DNA of 64,000 bases from Stephania yunnanensis (Eukaryota > Streptophyta > Magnoliopsida > Ranunculales > Menispermaceae). A program made the translations under genes and the position numbers. The notes under the pieces are model-generated. The model saw only the letters and a list, made by a program, of their open reading frames with translations, made no database searches and was not told the DNA's origin. The stretch is taken from the NCBI GenBank assembly GCA_039657365.1, contig CM077581.1:13489501-13553500 (forward strand), given 5' to 3'. Positions within the stretch are counted from its first letter, which is position 1. Every line of letters begins with the position of its first letter. This document shows positions 1 through 10,291 of this stretch, in pieces.

Positions 1-535
1 ACTCCTTGTTATTTGGCACACTCATCGATGGATTGTTTACAGTCTTGTATATTCATGCGTTCTTGATTTCCTTTCGTTCTATTTGCATGAATTCGACTGC
101 TTTGGATATCGTGAACTGTTGTTTTGGATATCGTGAAATGTTGTGTATATGTCCTACTGGATTTACTTACCTAGGCTCGTCATTTTTATTTTGACTGAGT
201 GCAGAGCCGCAGACGCGTAGCAGAGGGAAGACTTCATAGCTAGGTGAAATTTTGTATATTTTGTATTCACTCTCCTCTGATGATATTTATTGGGTTCCAC
301 AATTAGGTTGCCTACCTCCCTGATATTTTTGTTGAGTTATTGAATGTGTAGTTGCTTCCGCTATAAAATTGTAAATCTCGAAAATATTAATAACTTAACT
401 ATAAAATGGGAAAATACGTATAATGATGGATTGGAAGGCTGACTAGGCTCTCGTTGACCTTGCGAGACTGGCTCGGGGGTCCACGTGGGCTTAGGCCGGG
501 CGGGGCCCAATTTGTGGAAAATTGGGGCCGTCACA
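1..535 (+). mobile_element. 3' part of a Gypsy LTR (Gypsy-1 family)
   Basis: The right part of a long terminal repeat, cut by the window edge. It aligns by eye with 15280-15676, the end of the Gypsy-1 5' LTR: both carry the block 'gggttccacaattaggttgc', the block 'gaccttgcgagactggctcg', and end in 'ggggccgtcaca'. The inner neighbour at 536 lacks the primer binding site expected next to an LTR, so the start of the internal region has been deleted. Confidence 0.8.
101..144 (+). repeat. 22-bp tandem duplication in the LTR
   Basis: Two adjacent copies of a 22-base unit beginning tttggatatcgtgaa (101-122 and 123-144), differing by one or two bases. It lies inside the LTR fragment and looks like replication slippage. 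Confidence 0.8.
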
Positions 536-639
536 TTCTTATTTGCTGAGATGAAGTTGATCAAGGAGTTCGTTCGTGTTCGGTCAAGCTACTATCATAG
601 ATGCAGAGACCCAGAGGCGGCTGGGAAGTAGATCCGTTC

Positions 640-925
640 ACACGAGAAACGTTACAGACTTTTGAGGATTCACAACATCATGCGAGATAGGATTTTCGGA
701 TTCATGCTCAGGGGAGATGCTGCAGTATGGTAAATCGCCCACGCAGCCGCCCACGGAGAGCCGAATACTTGGGCAAAGTTTGAGAAATTTTTCTATCATT
801 TGTATATCCCGATCGAGGTTCAGCTGAGACTGAGAGATAAGTTCTTGATTTTGAGGCATGATGGCCGGACGGTGGCGTAAAACATAGAGAGATTCACACA
901 CCTGCTTACTACAGATCCATTATTT
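640..925 (+). pseudogene. gag: Gypsy gag capsid remnant
   Basis: A decayed piece of the retrotransposon capsid (Gag) protein. Reading one frame through its stop codons gives a recognisable capsid stretch: 'GFMLRGDAAVW', then 'NTWAKFEKFFYHLYIP', then 'QLRLRDKFLILR' and 'IERFTHLL'. This order (tryptophan block, aromatic F-x3-Y-x-P block, R-x4-F block) is typical of chromovirus gag. In-frame stops after 'AAVW' and in the 'TVA-NIERF' segment break it. Right after it, near 930, the sequence jumps into the RT thumb, so zinc knuckle, protease and most of RT were lost in one internal deletion. It is non-functional; the nearest intact relatives would be Tekay/Del-type elements (inference from LTR style and chromodomains elsewhere in the window). 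Confidence 0.75.
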
Positions 926-944
926 TATTTGAGGACTCCGACTA

Positions 945-1670
945 GAGATTGAGGGAGCGCAGATTGTATGCCAAGTTCAGTGAGTGCGAGTTTTGGCGTT
1001 CGGAGGTGAAGCCCTTGGGACACGTGATCAGCGATAAAAGTACTTCAGTGGACCCGAGTAAGATTCACGTTGTCATCGACTGGCATACACCAGAGCGCGC
1101 GACAGACATCAGGAGCTTTTAGGATTTGCAGGATATTATCGACGCTTTGTACTGGACTTCTCCAAAATTGCAGCGCCGATGACTAGATTGACCAAGAAGG
1201 TGGTGATCTCCCATTAGTCCAGTGAATGCGAAGCAGCCTTCACCGAAGCGAATAAGAAGTTGACTTCTGCACCGTTGTTGGTGTTGCCCGAGCCGGCCAA
1301 AGACTCAACTATTCTTGCAATGCTTATGGCACCGGACTGGTATGCGTACAGATGCTGGGAGACAAGTAATAGCTCGTTTATCGCGCTAGTTGGGGACTCA
1401 TGTGAGGAGATGTCCAACGCACAATCTGGAGCTCGCAGCAGGCAAAAGTCTGTCAGAGGTTCCAGATACTACAGAGACACATATTTGTGGGCAGATGCGA
1501 GGATCGACAATATCTATTCCAGACGTCTTGGAATGTCAGAGAGCTTATTTGATGTATCAGAGGCTCAAGGATATGACACAGAGTCTAGGTTACCCAGATT
1601 GGCGCAAGTCCGTTGATGAGTGTTTGTTACACCTAGGCAGATTGTGGGTTCTGGCAGTGGCAGGGTAACA
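945..1670 (+). pseudogene. pol: Gypsy RT thumb and RNase H remnant
   Basis: The end of a reverse transcriptase joined to pieces of RNase H. The frame from about 945 reads 'YAKFSECEFW', 'PLGHVIS' and, past a stop, 'FAGYYRRFVLDFSKIAAP' followed by 'MTRLTKK' and 'APLLVLPEP'. This is the conserved RT-to-RNase H bridge of Ty3/Gypsy polyproteins. The RNase H catalytic core is mostly missing; a later fragment near 1405 reads 'CPTHNLELAA', which matches the RNase H helix carrying a catalytic glutamate, in a different frame. The RT active site (xxDD) is absent. The 118-residue ORF in this area (1260-1616) runs across a frameshift, so its second half is not the original protein. Confidence 0.75.
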
Positions 1671-1674
1671 CGTT

Positions 1675-2654
1675 GGGATTTTTCAGGAGGCTCGCAACTC
1701 CAGGTACACAATGCATCCCGACAGGACCAAAATGTATCATGATATGCGACAGTTATTTTGGTGGTCAGGGATAGAGGCAGATGTCAGCCAGTAGGTGAGG
1801 AGTCGTGAGGTGTGTCAGCCGGTTAAGGCTGAGCACATGAAGCCTGTAGGACTATTGCAGGCACTGCCTATCCCACAGTGGAAATGTGAACACATCGCTA
1901 TGGACTTCGTCAGTGATTTACCGACGACTTTGTGTAAGCACGATACCATTTGGGTAGTCGTGGATCGACTAACGGAATCAACGCATTTTATCCCAATATC
2001 CATGAAATGTAGTTTTCCACAGCTGAGCATGCTCTTCGGGCGAGCAATCATCAGACTGAACAGAGCGCCAGTATCTATAGTGTCAGACAGAGACAGTCGA
2101 CTTACTTCGCAACCTTGGCAGGCCATGCAGGAGTAGTATGGTACCAGATTGCGGTTCAGCGCGGCTTTTCATCCGCAGATTGATGGGAAGTTTGAAAGAC
2201 TTATTCAAATCTTTGAGGACATGCTCAGAGCATGTGCGCTACAGTTTGGAGGGTCATGCGAGGAATTTTTGTCACTTGGTGAGTTTGCCCATAGCAATAG
2301 CTATCAGGGTAGTATTGGGATGCCACCATTCGAGGCGTTATATGGGAAACCATGCAGATCGTCAGCTTGCTGGGCAAAGCCGATGACGTAGCTGCCATTG
2401 GGTTTGAGATTGTTGTAGATCACACAAAGAGAATTATGCTGATTCATCAGAGGTTACAGACAAATCAGGACAGATAAAAGGAGTACGCGAACAAAAATCG
2501 CGACGGGCCGAGTTATGAAGTGGATGATTTGGTCTACTTGAAAGTTTCTCCCTTGAAGTGCCTCATTGGGGAGAGAGAGTCTACCGTGCTAAGGCGATAC
2601 TCCACTTGTTCCAATGTAAAGATCGAATTAAATCTGAATTTCGTGACGAAATTC
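1675..2654 (+). pseudogene. pol: Gypsy integrase remnant with tail
   Basis: A decayed Ty3/Gypsy integrase. In order: a damaged zinc-binding head ('MHPDRTKMYHDMRQLFWW', with the second half of the HHCC motif altered), the linker 'VKAEHMKPVGLLQALPIP', then the core with the first catalytic aspartate in 'IAMDFVSDLP', the second in 'IVSDRDSRL', and the third position in 'IDGKFERLIQ' (E kept). 'MPPFEALYGKPCRS' marks the end of the core. After a stop at about 2390 the C-terminal part is visible only as fragments ('PSYEVDDLVYLKVSPLK'), and the chromodomain is nearly gone before the closing 'FRDEIPF'. A stop after 'QAMQE' and a one-base shift separate the core into two frames. It feeds straight into LTR-A. 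Confidence 0.8.
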
Positions 2655-2671
2655 CCTTTAGTTGGGAAGAT
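2655..2671 (+). other. Polypurine tract next to LTR-A
   Basis: The purine-rich 'gttgggaaga' immediately before TGTAACGACCCG is the usual plus-strand primer site of chromoviruses. The same arrangement is seen at 19835-19848 and, in reverse, at 50413-50425. Confidence 0.7.
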
Positions 2672-2933
2672 TGTAACGACCCGTTTTAATCGATCCTGAT
2701 TAACTGGCTAATTACAAATTAAGAACATAAGTTCAGACCCACGTGAACGTAGTGGAAAAGTCTACGACACATCTAATGGGTGAAATATGTTATTTTTGTG
2801 CGGTGAGTGTGTAATTATTTTACTATTATTAAATAGTTCACGCCGCTGTTACTTGAGAATTTCGTTCGGTCGCATTGTGTCGACGAGTGTGTGCGACGTC
2901 GCGGAGTGAGCGTGTAGTATGAGGTTGAATTGT

Positions 2934-2980
2934 CACATCACATCACACATCACATCACACATCACATCACACATCAAATC
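2934..2980 (+). repeat. CACATCA short tandem repeat
   Basis: A run of imperfect CACATCA / CACATCACA units. A similar but not identical run (cacatcatccatcaa) stands at the matching place in LTR-B (about 31348-31392), so it is a feature of the LTR family and not an isolated microsatellite. Confidence 0.85.
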
Positions 2981-3149
2981 AACTCATCCCTCATCATTTC
3001 ATTTTGTCCTTTCCAAAAAAAAAATAAAAAAAAAATAAAAGTAAAAAAAAAATTATTCTCTTTTAAATCTGGAAGAAAGAGAAAGAGGAGAAAGAGAGAG
3101 GGGAAAAGAGAGGAAGAAGGAGGAGATGAAAGAGAGAGGAGAGACGGTG

Positions 3150-3740
3150 GTGGTGCGAACGGCTCCGAGAGAGGCGAGCCAGACGCGGATCGGCGCGACG
3201 ACGTCCCGAAGCGGCTCGCAGAGGCGGGTCGGACGATGAGCGGCAAGAAGAGTGGGCGGCTGGGAGCAGAGGCGCGGAATCGCAACTGCGCGACGCAATG
3301 GCCAGCCGTGGCCGTGGCGAAAATCCAGAGCAGCAAGAAGAGCGCGACTTCGGAGGCGGACGCTAGCTCCAGCGAGGAGGAACGACGGCAGCGGACGACG
3401 GACAGCGATATGGCTTGGCAGCGGCGCGGACATCAGGAAAAGCAGCCGAGACGTCAGGGGGTTGGTGCGGCAGCGACTGTGGGGAAGGAGCGGCGGAAGC
3501 TTCGACGGCGGGAAGCCGACAACGTACTGGAGCGGTGCTGGCGACGCCAGCAGCGCCGGTAGAGGCGACTCTGGTGGCGGCGCGACATGACAGCAGCACT
3601 TACGAGATAGCGGCGCGGCGACCGACAGCGCAAACCAGAGGCTTCGGCTGCCGCAGTGGAGAGGTGGTAGCGACACCGGCGTGGTGAGCGACGTGGAGCA
3701 GCGGCGCGGTGGCGCGCAGCCGGAACAATTCTCGGTATGG
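3150..3740 (+). other. GC-rich block inside LTR-A
   Basis: A strongly GC- and CpG-rich block (gcggcg-type words) that stands out from the AT-rich surroundings. Long overlapping open frames exist on both strands here only because stop codons are rare in such sequence. Gypsy-1 LTRs have a comparable block at the same relative place (14141-14580 and 20390-20840), while LTR-B has pyrimidine-rich sequence instead. It probably lies in the transcribed leader; its function is unknown. Confidence 0.7.
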
Positions 3741-4165
3741 TTCGAAAAGTGCGCCAAGCACTACCTTTTTAGAATAAGATTTTTACAAATTTTGGTCTCA
3801 CATTATAATTCATTTAATGAAACTTTAAAATAATAAAAATTGTATAATTGGACACCAGGGACTTAGGCTATCATAGTCGGGTGTCGGGTATGTATCTAGA
3901 GGCGAGTGCGGGACATTTCAAAAGCGTTCGAGGTAAGTAATCCCACGAAAAAATTAGTTAAAATTCTTTTATGACACTTATTTTATTTCGTATTTGAATT
4001 ATTCCATTGTGTTATTTATTGCTGTTCAATTACTGTTCATCTACTCCCACGTGTGTATGTCTGTTTGTCGACGGGGTCGGCATGGCACAGAACCCTGGAG
4101 CTGACTACCCCGCGTTGTTCGAGTAATTGACCATGTTAGGGCTACGCGGTGACTATTCTCCGCGA

Positions 4166-4330
4166 AACCCGTAGGTTGAGAGATGTTTGAAGTAGTCCTA
4201 AGTCTACGTCAATGGTTCCTCTCGCGAGATGTTTGGATGAGGTTCTACCGTTCAATGGTTCCTCTCATTCGTCCGTGAGATGTTTGGCGAGGTGGTCGTC
4301 AATGGTTCCTCTCGGTTTAGCTACGAAGAT
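4166..4330 (+). repeat. About 55-bp repeat array in LTR-A
   Basis: Three imperfect units, each with 'gagatgtttg' followed some 30 bases later by 'aatggttcctctc'. The matching array in LTR-B is at about 32520-32660. It precedes the segment leading to the LTR end. Confidence 0.8.
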
Positions 4331-6350
4331 TCCCGGATGTCGACCAGGGTTCTCTGTCACGCTACACTCGTGTCTAAATTTGACTCCTCAACTACTTATT
4401 TTCATGCGATTTTCTTTATTCTTGTCATTTATTTAAATTGCATGAACTGTAGCAGTTTCATTGGAATTCATGAATATTAGCTAACGTTCTCTGGGATTTA
4501 CTCATCTGAGATTTGTCATTATTTTTGTGACAAATCGCAGATTTTGCGACGAGCCGAGGCAAGGGCGTCTCAGGCATTTACGACTGAGTTAGGAGAACCC
4601 GTCATCTGCGTAGGTGTTGTATATATTTATTTACTGTTTTATGAACTTTTTGGGAAGGACTTGTAAACCTGATACATGTATACGCTCATCTTTAGTACAT
4701 TGTTGCTCTTGATATACATGGTATCAAATGTTGGGTTTCCACACTATAGGGTTAATCATACCACGCAAACTTTTTAATTCTATCGTGTTTGCATGCTTCA
4801 AAGACTTCCGCTTAAATGTTAATTTATAATAATTTGATAAATCGTGATCAACTTAACTCAGTCAATTTAATGTGAATATCCATAAAATTTTTCATAAATA
4901 TTAAGTTAAGCTGAATAAGGTACGTATAAAGGTGTAGGTCGCAGGCAGACAAAATTAAGTGTGCGGTGACGTGGCATGCTTGGTGACGTGTCTGGCGACA
5001 TGGCGGTACCCGGTCTGCATCGGAGTTTGGGGCCGTCACATAGGGACCCTCACTTGCCACTCTCTTGCTAGGGGAAATGAAAAATGGATTCAAAACTAAA
5101 AAAATACAAAAAATATTGTGACATCCCTATCCCGATTAGGGAAAATGCCCAGCCTGAAACCCTAATCAAGCCCGCTAATCCCACAAAACTTAATTGGAGT
5201 TAGCAACCTCTCAGTTTATACCTGATAAACTCAACCTGTACATTCATATCGAAATAATAAATCAAAGTATTACGCAGTTGAAAATTTAAGACTTTTTCGA
5301 TATATTAAAATATATAGAAATATAAAGTTTATCAAAACCTGAAACCATAGTTAAATCACCCCAACCCTATTTATATACATCAAAATATGTCAAACAAAGT
5401 TTATATATACAAGAAGGCTCATTACATCGGAGAGATGACACGAGACTCCTAAATCTTCTTTTTCCTTTAGTTGAAGCACCTGGTTGCGAACATGAAATAG
5501 TTAATTTGGGTGAGCGCTCCAACTTGCTTAGTAAATAAGAATCCACGCTAATCATCAACTTTCATGTATATAGTAAACAAGAATATCATGCAATAACAAC
5601 ATGTACCAATGATATCTAACATGAATATGGAAAATCATATAACAACATACATAATCAAATGCGAAGGAAGATATTTTGGACTATTACACTGTGATTCCCC
5701 ATTTTTATTTATAAAACTAGGGTCGGTTACCCATCGGCACCATTAATACGAGTGCTAGACTAACATAATGGTCGTTATGATGTCTAGCCAATCGATTAAT
5801 ATCCAATGATTCTATCTTAAACCTTCTAATGATTATGTAACCCACGCGACATATAACTGAGTAGGAGTTACATAAAGACCAGAAGATCAACCCCAAGTAC
5901 TATACAACCTGGTCTCAACCTTGAGGAGTTACTATCGTAGATCATATTAGACACCATTTTCTGTTCATTAGAAAAACCATCACAGTGTACATAACTCCCC
6001 TCCCCCCCCCCAATTCCATTTTAATAGATATATGAGCTAAATATACTAAATAGCCAGACAATATTGATAAATAAACTAATCCGTACTTACCTAGGTTTAA
6101 GTCCCCGTCCAATTTCCTAACTTTCCGGGTCTATAACTCTTTCTCGGTTAATTAACACATATCATAAACCAATTATAGTTAATATAGGTTCATTATACTC
6201 TAATTAGAAACCCTAAAACAGTTCCTAAAGCTTTCGACAAACCACCCATTTTCCAATCAGTTCTGCATTGATCTGGGTATGGGTAGCACGCTACCTGCAT
6301 GTCAGTTCATCCTCCCAGTACGCATAGTGTGGTATGGTCAAAGCTTAGCG

Positions 6351-7733
6351 TGTTGGGGCATGTGCCCTAGGTCAATCCATTAACCGTATTTATGAATACT
6401 TTTATTTAATAAAATATAGGATTTCGTTTGCTGATTATTATAATTAATTTGCATGTTTACATTATAATAAGATCCATGGGTATTTACAGAAATATCCTAA
6501 ATGTCCCTAGTCGATCATTATACTGGAAACTATAATGAGTTAAGACTAGTGTGAGTTTTGATTGATGATCATATGATGATTATACGTATAGGGATACGAA
6601 TCAAGATCACGAGTACTTGTTAGGGAATCAAGTACTGGACCGACCCGCTATGAGAACATCACATGGATTAAGTCATAGTTGTTTCTCATGATAGGTATAT
6701 TTTTTTCAGTCCTCTGACTTGAGATTACCAGAGACTTCAACATTAGGAACACAGTGATTTAACACTATCAAACGTTGTCTTTAAGCGGACGATTATAAAG
6801 GTTGTGATTGGTTACTGTGTGAGCAATGTGATGAAGTTGTGTAATCAAGATAAAATTTGTCCCTCTCATATAGAGAGAGATATCCAGTGGATCCCTCGAT
6901 GTGTTAGACTGTTAAAAGGCATAGTCTAAGTGAATTGATATTGATCAATGTCACTTGGATGTTTTCAGTCTACCAAGAGATCGAGACTAGTACGATTGAA
7001 CATGTTGGATGACGATTCCATGCCTTATGTTTGATCAAAAGGATATCGTGTGACAAAATGATGTTGTATACACTATTGATTAGGTTGTATTGATTTGGTA
7101 TTCGTACAACTTGGGTAGTCATAATGTCTTGCTAGAGGCCGCTTATGACTTGTATACCAAAATGTGTTTTGGTATACTGCCAATGTTGTATGAGCCTATT
7201 GGGTCGCACACTAAGAATGATTTTGCGAGATTTTAAGATGGTTCAGAAAAATGAATTTTATATGATAAAATTCATGACAGAAATGTCCTTGTGGTGTATT
7301 ACACTTATACTTCTTTAAGTAGGGGTATATGTGTAATTTACTTAATCGTTTATATACAAGGGTTGTATAAATAGACGCTTTAAGTTAGAACACACCTACA
7401 AAAGATTAAGGGCCGTAACTCTATTTTCGTTTTGGAAAAGACTTAGGGTTTTTTGGTACGCTCTGGATCATTTTGAGAGAAACAAAAAGGTTTCGTATTC
7501 TCTTGAAGCTAGCACTTCGAATCTCTATTGTTCGTGCTGGATCTTGGTAGAGGGCGTTCGTCGTTGGCAGCGCCTTATAGATCGATCAACCTTCAGAAGG
7601 GTATTTTGCGACCGAGGTATGATTAAGTTTTCTTAGTTTAAACGTTTTTAATGGAATTAGATTCGGATCCTGTTGGGGTTTTTGTCAAAATTGTTTTGTA
7701 ATCTCCGCAGTGAATGAACCCCAAAATCCAACA
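6351..7733 (+). mobile_element. Solo LTR, TGTTGGGGCATG family, copy 1
   Basis: A 1383-bp LTR from TGTTGGGGCATGTGCCC to 'ccccaaaatccaaca' with inverted ends TGTTGG/CCAACA and a perfect 5-base target duplication TAGCG (6346-6350 and 7734-7738). It sits inside the older solo LTR 5117-8685. Copy 2 is at 44564-45927. It contains 'gtataaatagacgc' near 7366, a plausible TATA region. There is no internal coding region. A Copia origin (SIRE-like) is a guess from the terminal sequence and length only. Confidence 0.9.
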
Positions 7734-8295
7734 TAGCGTGCTATGCGCACTAGACCTGCAACAACAACATAATTCAGCTGATCCAATTTGACACAAATTA
7801 CCTCCAAAACATCCAAATAGCCACAATACTTATTAAAAGTGATCAAGAACAACCTCTAGTGAAGTGAGAGACCATAATTGATCAATAAATGACTTAAACT
7901 ACAACAATCCTAGCATCACCATCAATTCCGAATTTGATAAATACTAAAATAAATTATAATTATATGATGCTCACAAGCTATTTGATCGATTGAGCTCCTT
8001 AACTAAGTTTGATTCTGCACCTCGGACAACTTATCTCGATCGATTTCACCCTCATTTCGTTTGATCAATTGAGTTTAGTTGATAAACATCAACTTTTTTG
8101 TTTATATATCTGGATTTTTCTCGAGATACGCATCACGTCATTTCGAGATCAATCGAGTAGTTGATGTATTAAAGTGACACGTCTTATCGTGATACTAATT
8201 TTGACACATCTCGTACTTACGCTCCGTTCGAGAAAATCAAACAATCCGTATAATTTCATTTTTCTTTTTAATTTCAATATACATATTTATATATA

Positions 8296-8299
<4 letters not shown>

Positions 8300-8342
<43 letters not shown>
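8300..8342 (+). repeat. (TA)n microsatellite
   Basis: An uninterrupted TA tract of about 42 bases within the solo LTR. The related LTR copy has the same tract at about 24995-25033, where Copia-2 inserted. Confidence 0.95.
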
Positions 8343-8343
<1 letters not shown>

Positions 8344-8725
8344 CTCATGTGTTTTTTCGCCAATAAATTCACCGGACATGCCTACTTATAGCCACGAGCA
8401 TGCACATTCATGCCACGACTACCTCATCACTCACAATGTATCGGTAATTCATGGTTTATAGTGTATTTTTATCAATTATAGGTTTGTATATAACACGTTA
8501 TTATACACAACCTGTTTATATTTCAATTTCACAATCCAAACAAACATCAAACGTTATGCAAATGCACGCGCACACACATACACACACACAAATCGAGGTA
8601 CGTCGAACTTAACCTTGAGCTTAACTTGGGTTAATTACTATTTGGATTAGTACTAATCACCAGCTTAAGGTAACAGATCGTTACAAATATTGTCTAGTTG
8701 ACTGACTATCGATCAGACCGACTGG

Positions 8726-8935
8726 CACTAGAACATTTTTGGCCTTTAATAGAGGTTTTAAAACCCTTATTAAATAGAGTGTTATTAAATGTCATGTGAA
8801 AATGTGTTATGTTTTAATTTTTAATACATGTATTACATAAAGATTTTTTAAAACTCTATCAATTAGGTGTTATTTAATAACACCCCTATAATAAGGGTTT
8901 AAAAGCATCTATTAAATACCGAAATTGTTCTAGTG
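8726..8935 (+). mobile_element. CACTA-type MITE, near-palindromic
   Basis: A 210-bp element starting CACTAGAACA and ending TGTTCTAGTG. It is flanked by the 3-base duplication TGG (8723-8725 and 8936-8938), the size made by CACTA (En/Spm) transposases. The two halves remain inverted repeats for roughly 60 bases beyond the termini (for instance 'aaacccttatta' on one side and its complement on the other), so the single strand could fold into one long hairpin. It has no coding capacity; mobilisation would need a transposase from elsewhere. Confidence 0.88.
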
Positions 8936-9264
8936 TGGATATAACATTATGATGAAAATTTTGAATTTCCCTTTTAAATGTTGACTTTCTTTCTTGCACT
9001 CCACCAATTAGTCCAAACAAAGAAAAGAAGGAATAAAACTCGATCTCAACCCCTCCCGATGTTCCTCCCTGTTTTACAATCGACTAGTTTTGTTTTGTGC
9101 TCCTCCCTGTTTTGAGTTGCACAGTTGATGGAATCGAATAGTTTCTTCTTTATTGGTTCATTTTCCAGCACATTGGCCAACAACCCCTCCTTGTAGCACT
9201 CCTTCATTTTTTTTTTTATCCAAATCACCTCTTATTCGGACTATCGACTATTATAGATTCACCT
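8936..9264. other. Unassigned spacer with a short ORF
   Basis: AT-rich sequence with no transposon ends that I can recognise. A 60-codon minus-strand frame (9046-9228) reads as a lysine-rich peptide ('MIWIKKKMKECYKEG...') that matches no family I know. It contains two copies of 'gctcctccctgtttt'-like sequence (about 9062-9076 and 9101-9114). It could be a host fragment or the edge of an unrecognised repeat. Confidence 0.35.
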
Positions 9265-9540
9265 TGTAACAACCAAAATTAATTAAATTGGAATTAACTC
9301 TAATTATAAGGTGTAACGGCCATAATTCCAGCCTACATGTAAAACTTGGTTAACTCAAATAGGAGAACCGAGGGCTAATATTATTTTTGATTGATGCGTG
9401 TTTGCATTACGGTGTTTTATAGGTAATTTATAAAATTACATCGCATGTGCATCCAAGTATTTATGTCAACCCCCTTTATTGTTGTTTGGGGGGAGGGGGA
9501 GGGTGCGTGGCAAGAATCTTGGAGCATACGTCCCGTGTGG
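9265..9540 (+). mobile_element. Possible Gypsy LTR start, truncated
   Basis: The sequence opens with TGTAACAACCAAAATTAATT, and a second TGTAACGGCC stands at about 9324. These resemble the starts of the other chromovirus LTRs in the window. It is cut on the right by Copia-1 near 9540, and no LTR end or target duplication is visible, so the assignment rests on the opening bases only. Confidence 0.35.
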
Positions 9541-9554
9541 CACGGCGAATTGTG

Positions 9555-10291
9555 CTACCGTAAGATCAAGATCGTCATCGGAGAGATTCCACAACAATAG
9601 AACTTTGGTAAACAAATCACAGATCGATGTTCTATAGGAACATAACGAAGATCAAACAAACCAACAACAATCTTTTCCCTCAAAAAATGAACATCAACTT
9701 CAATATGTTTAGTCCGAGCATGAAAAACATGATTTAAGGCCAAAGCACGGGCACTAGTATTATCACACCACAATATAGGTTTGGAAGAACAATCAAAACC
9801 AAGTTCATGAAGAAGAGAAGAAGTCCATAAGATATCAGTAACACCCGAAGCCAATGCACGATATTCAGCCTCAATACTAGATCGTGCTACAACTGACTGC
9901 TTCTTAGAATACCAAGTAATAAGATTGCCACCAAGAAGAACACACACTCCACTAGTAGATCGATGATCATCAATGTCACCAGCCCAATCATAATCAGTGA
10001 AAACTTCAAGAGACAAAGAAGTAGCAGGACGAAACACAATACCAGTTGCGAGAGAAGATTTCAAAAAATGAAGAACTCTTTTGACAGCTACCCAATGAAG
10101 ATCAGTAGGATGTTGTTGAAATTGACTAAGTTGTTAACAATGAAGCTGATATCAGGACGAGTATATGTGAGATACTGCAAGGCGCCCAAAGTACTCCTAT
10201 ACAAGGTAGGATCCGAGAAAGGAATACCATCAGCAACACTGAGTCGAGCACCAACAAAATAAGGAGAAGACAATGGCTTAGAATCCAACAA
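9555..10291 (-). pseudogene. pol: Copia-1 RNase H
   Basis: The C-terminal RNase H of Copia-1, which degrades RNA in RNA/DNA hybrids during reverse transcription. In order: the bridge 'LDSKPLSSP', 'DPTLYRSTLGALQYLT', 'TRPDISF', then after a one-base frameshift near 10135 'LEVFTDYDWAGD' with its catalytic aspartates, 'SKKQSVVARSSIEAEY' with the catalytic glutamate in EAEY, 'ILWCDNTSA' and 'TKHIEVDVHFLREK', which are the family hallmarks. All the catalytic positions I can identify are kept. The end drifts after 'RYVPIEHRS' into unrelated residues, a second frameshift. Length (about 240 codons) is close to normal. Confidence 0.88.

Larger units (their letters stand above)
2672..5040 (+). mobile_element. 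LTR-A: Gypsy long terminal repeat
   Basis: A complete LTR of about 2.37 kb, from TGTAACGACCCG to 'ggggccgtcaca', placed as a 3' LTR because integrase and a polypurine tract precede it. It shares blocks with LTR-B (31070-32815 plus 39309-39621): a TCACATCA-rich stretch, 'aattggacaccagggactta', 'gtgtatgtctgtttg', a repeat array, and a 3' end with 'gtgacgtgtctgg'. The 5' LTR fragment at 1-535 belongs to a different subfamily, so the element 1-5040 is a chimera or two joined remnants. The 76 bases following it (5041-5116) show nothing recognisable. Confidence 0.85.
5117..8685 (-). mobile_element. Solo LTR, TGTAACGATCTG family
   Basis: On the minus strand this runs from TGTAACGATCTGTTACC (at 8685) to 'gggatgtcaca' (at 5117). 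It is flanked by the perfect 5-base target duplication AATAT (5112-5116 and 8686-8690), with no internal region on either side, so it is a solo LTR left by recombination between the two LTRs of a full element. Without the nested insertion it is about 2.2 kb. A second copy, on the plus strand, lies at 24636-25034 continuing at 30568-31069. The minus-strand 'ttaaacctaggtaa' motif is shared with the Gypsy-2 LTRs, which suggests a related chromovirus. Confidence 0.88.

Noticed and set aside
2930..3757. Long overlapping ORFs on both strands (210 and 234 codons)
   Set aside because: They lie inside an LTR in simple-repeat and GC-rich sequence; the peptides are low-complexity arginine/glutamate- or serine/proline-rich and match no family.
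8566..8591. CA/TG-rich stretch as a separate microsatellite
   Set aside because: Short and imperfect; the related LTR copy (about 24733-24750) has a similar TG-rich stretch, so it is simply LTR sequence.
9046..9228. A 60-codon lysine-rich ORF between elements as a host gene
   Set aside because: No family match, no visible splice or promoter context, and length within chance for AT-rich DNA; kept only as an unassigned spacer.
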